Shown: piece after piece, positions 13,787 through 15,066 of the stretch | How the letters are laid out: each line of letters begins with the position of its first letter | How positions within the stretch are numbered: the stretch's first letter is position 1 | From: Rickettsiales bacterium | GTDB taxonomy: Bacteria; Pseudomonadota; Alphaproteobacteria; Rickettsiales; Anaplasmataceae | Assembly (NCBI GenBank): GCA_031286185.1 | Contig: JAITUS010000021.1 | Coordinates: forward strand, 1-15,066 | Direction: 5' to 3' | DNA length: 15,066 nt | Program-made: the position numbers and the translations under genes | The notes under the pieces: generated by a model | The model's database searches: none | What the model was told of the DNA's origin: nothing | What the model saw: the letters and a program-made list of their open reading frames with translations, nothing else

Positions 13787-14935
13787 ATGACAGATAAACC
13801 TTCAAGACCCTCTTCTTTAGGTAGTGATTACGTATATGCTGACTATAATGCAACTTCCCCAATTATCGACAGTGTAAGGAAGAGTACACTTGAGGTCCTA
13901 TCAAAACAAGTTCTGAATCCTTCATCATTACACAGAAAGGGACAAGAGGCGAGAAAGATTCTCCAGGATGCAAGAGATAATGTTCGTGGGATTATTGGTG
14001 CTTTAGGTGATAAAGAAGTAGTTTTTACGTCTGGTGCGACTGAAGCGAATAATCTTGTTACGAGAGGAATGGTGGGCTATAGACATGTAATTTCAGCTAT
14101 AGAGCATCCTTCAATTCTCAATTCTACGTATAATCCACATATAATACCCGTTAATCAAGAAGGTGTTGTTGATCTTTTAGAGCTAGAAAAGATTCTGAGC
14201 AAACTTGAGGGAGATAGAGTAATAGTTTCAGTGATGATGGCTAATAACGAAACTGGGGTTATTCAGCCTGTTAAAGAAGTAGCTGAAATAGCACATAAAT
14301 TTGAAGCAATCTGTCACACCGATGCTGCTCAAAGCGTTGGAAAAACTGAAGTTAATATGGGGGATTTAGGGGTGGATTTACTCACTTTATCCGCTCATAA
14401 ATTTGGCGGTATAGCAGGTAGTGGAGTTTTAATATTCGACAAAAAGCTTGTAATAGAGCCTATTGTAATAGGTGGTGGGCAAGAGAGAGGATTACGAGGT
14501 GGTACGGAAAATATTGTTGCAATTGCAGGTCTTTCTGCTGCATTGCAAGATATTCCAGATCTTCTACCAAAAATGGGTGAAATAAAGAAGCTACGCGATC
14601 AATTGGAGTGTGAGCTGTTAAACCTCACCAGCGGTATCAAAATCTTCGGTAAAAACTCCAAAAGGTTACCAAATACAAGCCTCATTTATATGCCGAAAGT
14701 AAGGAGTGACGTGCAGCTCATGCATTTTGACTTAAATAACATTGCAGTTAGCAATGGCTCTGCATGCTCTTCTGGAAAAGTTGAACCTTCCCATGTTTTG
14801 CTTGCAATGGGGGCAACAAAAGAGCAAGCAGAGTGTTCGATTAGAATCAGTATAGGTCCAAAAACTAAACCACGAGACGTAGAAAAAATAGTGAATTGTT
14901 GGTATAATATCTATAAGCAGAATACTTTGGTATAG
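13787..14935 (+). CDS. iscS: Cysteine desulfurase, NifS/IscS family
   Basis: Cysteine desulfurases use PLP to take sulfur from cysteine and pass it as a persulfide to Fe-S scaffolds or tRNA-thiolation proteins. The 382-residue protein has the class V aminotransferase layout. It shows YADYNATSP near the N-terminus, TSGATEANNL (81-90), the His107 region IEHPSI, NNETGVIQP (153-161), Asp179 and Gln182 in HTDAAQSVGK, the PLP lysine Lys205 in SAHKFGG, GGQERGLRGGTEN (229-242) and the sulfur-carrying Cys327 in SNGSACSSGK. The short active-site loop and length fit the NifS/IscS group rather than SufS. Rickettsiales often carry both a NifS-like gene and a canonical iscS. The YADYNATSP start and the absence of iscU directly downstream suggest this may be the NifS-like one, so the symbol is tentative. 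Confidence 0.9.
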   Translation: MTDKPSRPSSLGSDYVYADYNATSPIIDSVRKSTLEVLSKQVLNPSSLHRKGQEARKILQDARDNVRGIIGALGDKEVVFTSGATEANNLVTRGMVGYRHVISAIEHPSILNSTYNPHIIPVNQEGVVDLLELEKILSKLEGDRVIVSVMMANNETGVIQPVKEVAEIAHKFEAICHTDAAQSVGKTEVNMGDLGVDLLTLSAHKFGGIAGSGVLIFDKKLVIEPIVIGGGQERGLRGGTENIVAIAGLSAALQDIPDLLPKMGEIKKLRDQLECELLNLTSGIKIFGKNSKRLPNTSLIYMPKVRSDVQLMHFDLNNIAVSNGSACSSGKVEPSHVLLAMGATKEQAECSIRISIGPKTKPRDVEKIVNCWYNIYKQNTLV

Positions 14936-14944
14936 ATAAGATAT

Positions 14945-15066
14945 CAAAAAAAACTACTTGACAACCTTCGCCGTCACCCTTATCATAGTACTGAAGCTAT
15001 TTATTTATCTTCGCAATCTTTGCAGTAGATTAATGACAAAAAACTTAGGGTATTTGGCGTCTCATG
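14945..15066 (-). repeat. Dispersed repeat, copy B (probably continues beyond the window)
   Basis: This is the reverse complement of copy A at 8361-8478, with the same ordered blocks from TTGTCAAGTAGTTTTTT (complement of about 14946-14964) to CATGAGACGCCAA at the window end. It begins 9 bases after the desulfurase stop and fills the whole 3' flank, so no gene follows here. Confidence 0.75.

Noticed and set aside
1..15066. Shared GTCTCATG at both window ends as a sign of a circular or repeat-bounded unit
   Set aside because: The match is eight bases and the flanking sequences differ completely; the right-hand copy is explained by the dispersed repeat.

Overview
The window reads as a chromosomal segment of Wolbachia (Rickettsiales, Anaplasmataceae). 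It is AT-rich and combines single-copy alphaproteobacterial housekeeping genes with features typical of Wolbachia: a small ankyrin-repeat gene, decayed transposase sequence, short palindromic elements of the TCATCCCAG...CTGGGATCC type, and long non-coding spacers made of dispersed repeats. The assignment rests on recognising protein and repeat families, not on a database search. I see no rRNA, tRNA, CRISPR array or intact insertion sequence.

Layout. Positions 1-120 hold a hairpin-rich stretch whose complement starts with GTGCG, possibly the 5' end of a group II intron running leftwards. A good sigma70-type promoter then precedes a two-pass membrane protein with a C-terminal Ulp1-like (clan CE) cysteine protease domain, an effector candidate. 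dusB follows after 17 bases, then ppiD and topA on the same strand. Positions 7209-9166 form an accessory island. It contains the ankyrin gene, an IS110-type transposase tail remnant, about 800 bases of repeats, and a membrane protein with a 22-residue tandem repeat, closed by a bidirectional terminator-like hairpin.

From 9193 to 14935 the window is again mostly housekeeping. dgt and ribD overlap by one base on the minus strand. Divergently from them run an IscA/ErpA-type Fe-S carrier with a remarkable aspartate-rich insertion and lolD of the lipoprotein export system. A minus-strand pair follows: an alpha/beta hydrolase and a 57-residue lipoprotein that is easily missed because of its size. 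An IscS/NifS-type cysteine desulfurase is divergent from the hydrolase. A repeat at 14945-15066 is an inverted copy of one at 8361-8478, so the 9-15 kb block lies between inverted repeats.

Shared themes. The cysteine desulfurase and the A-type carrier both belong to Fe-S cluster biogenesis. LolD works in the pathway that sorts lipoproteins, and a lipoprotein gene lies next to it. RibD supplies riboflavin, from which comes the FMN used by DusB. The most promising leads are the membrane-anchored Ulp1-like protease, the cysteine-containing mini-lipoprotein and the acidic Fe-S carrier.
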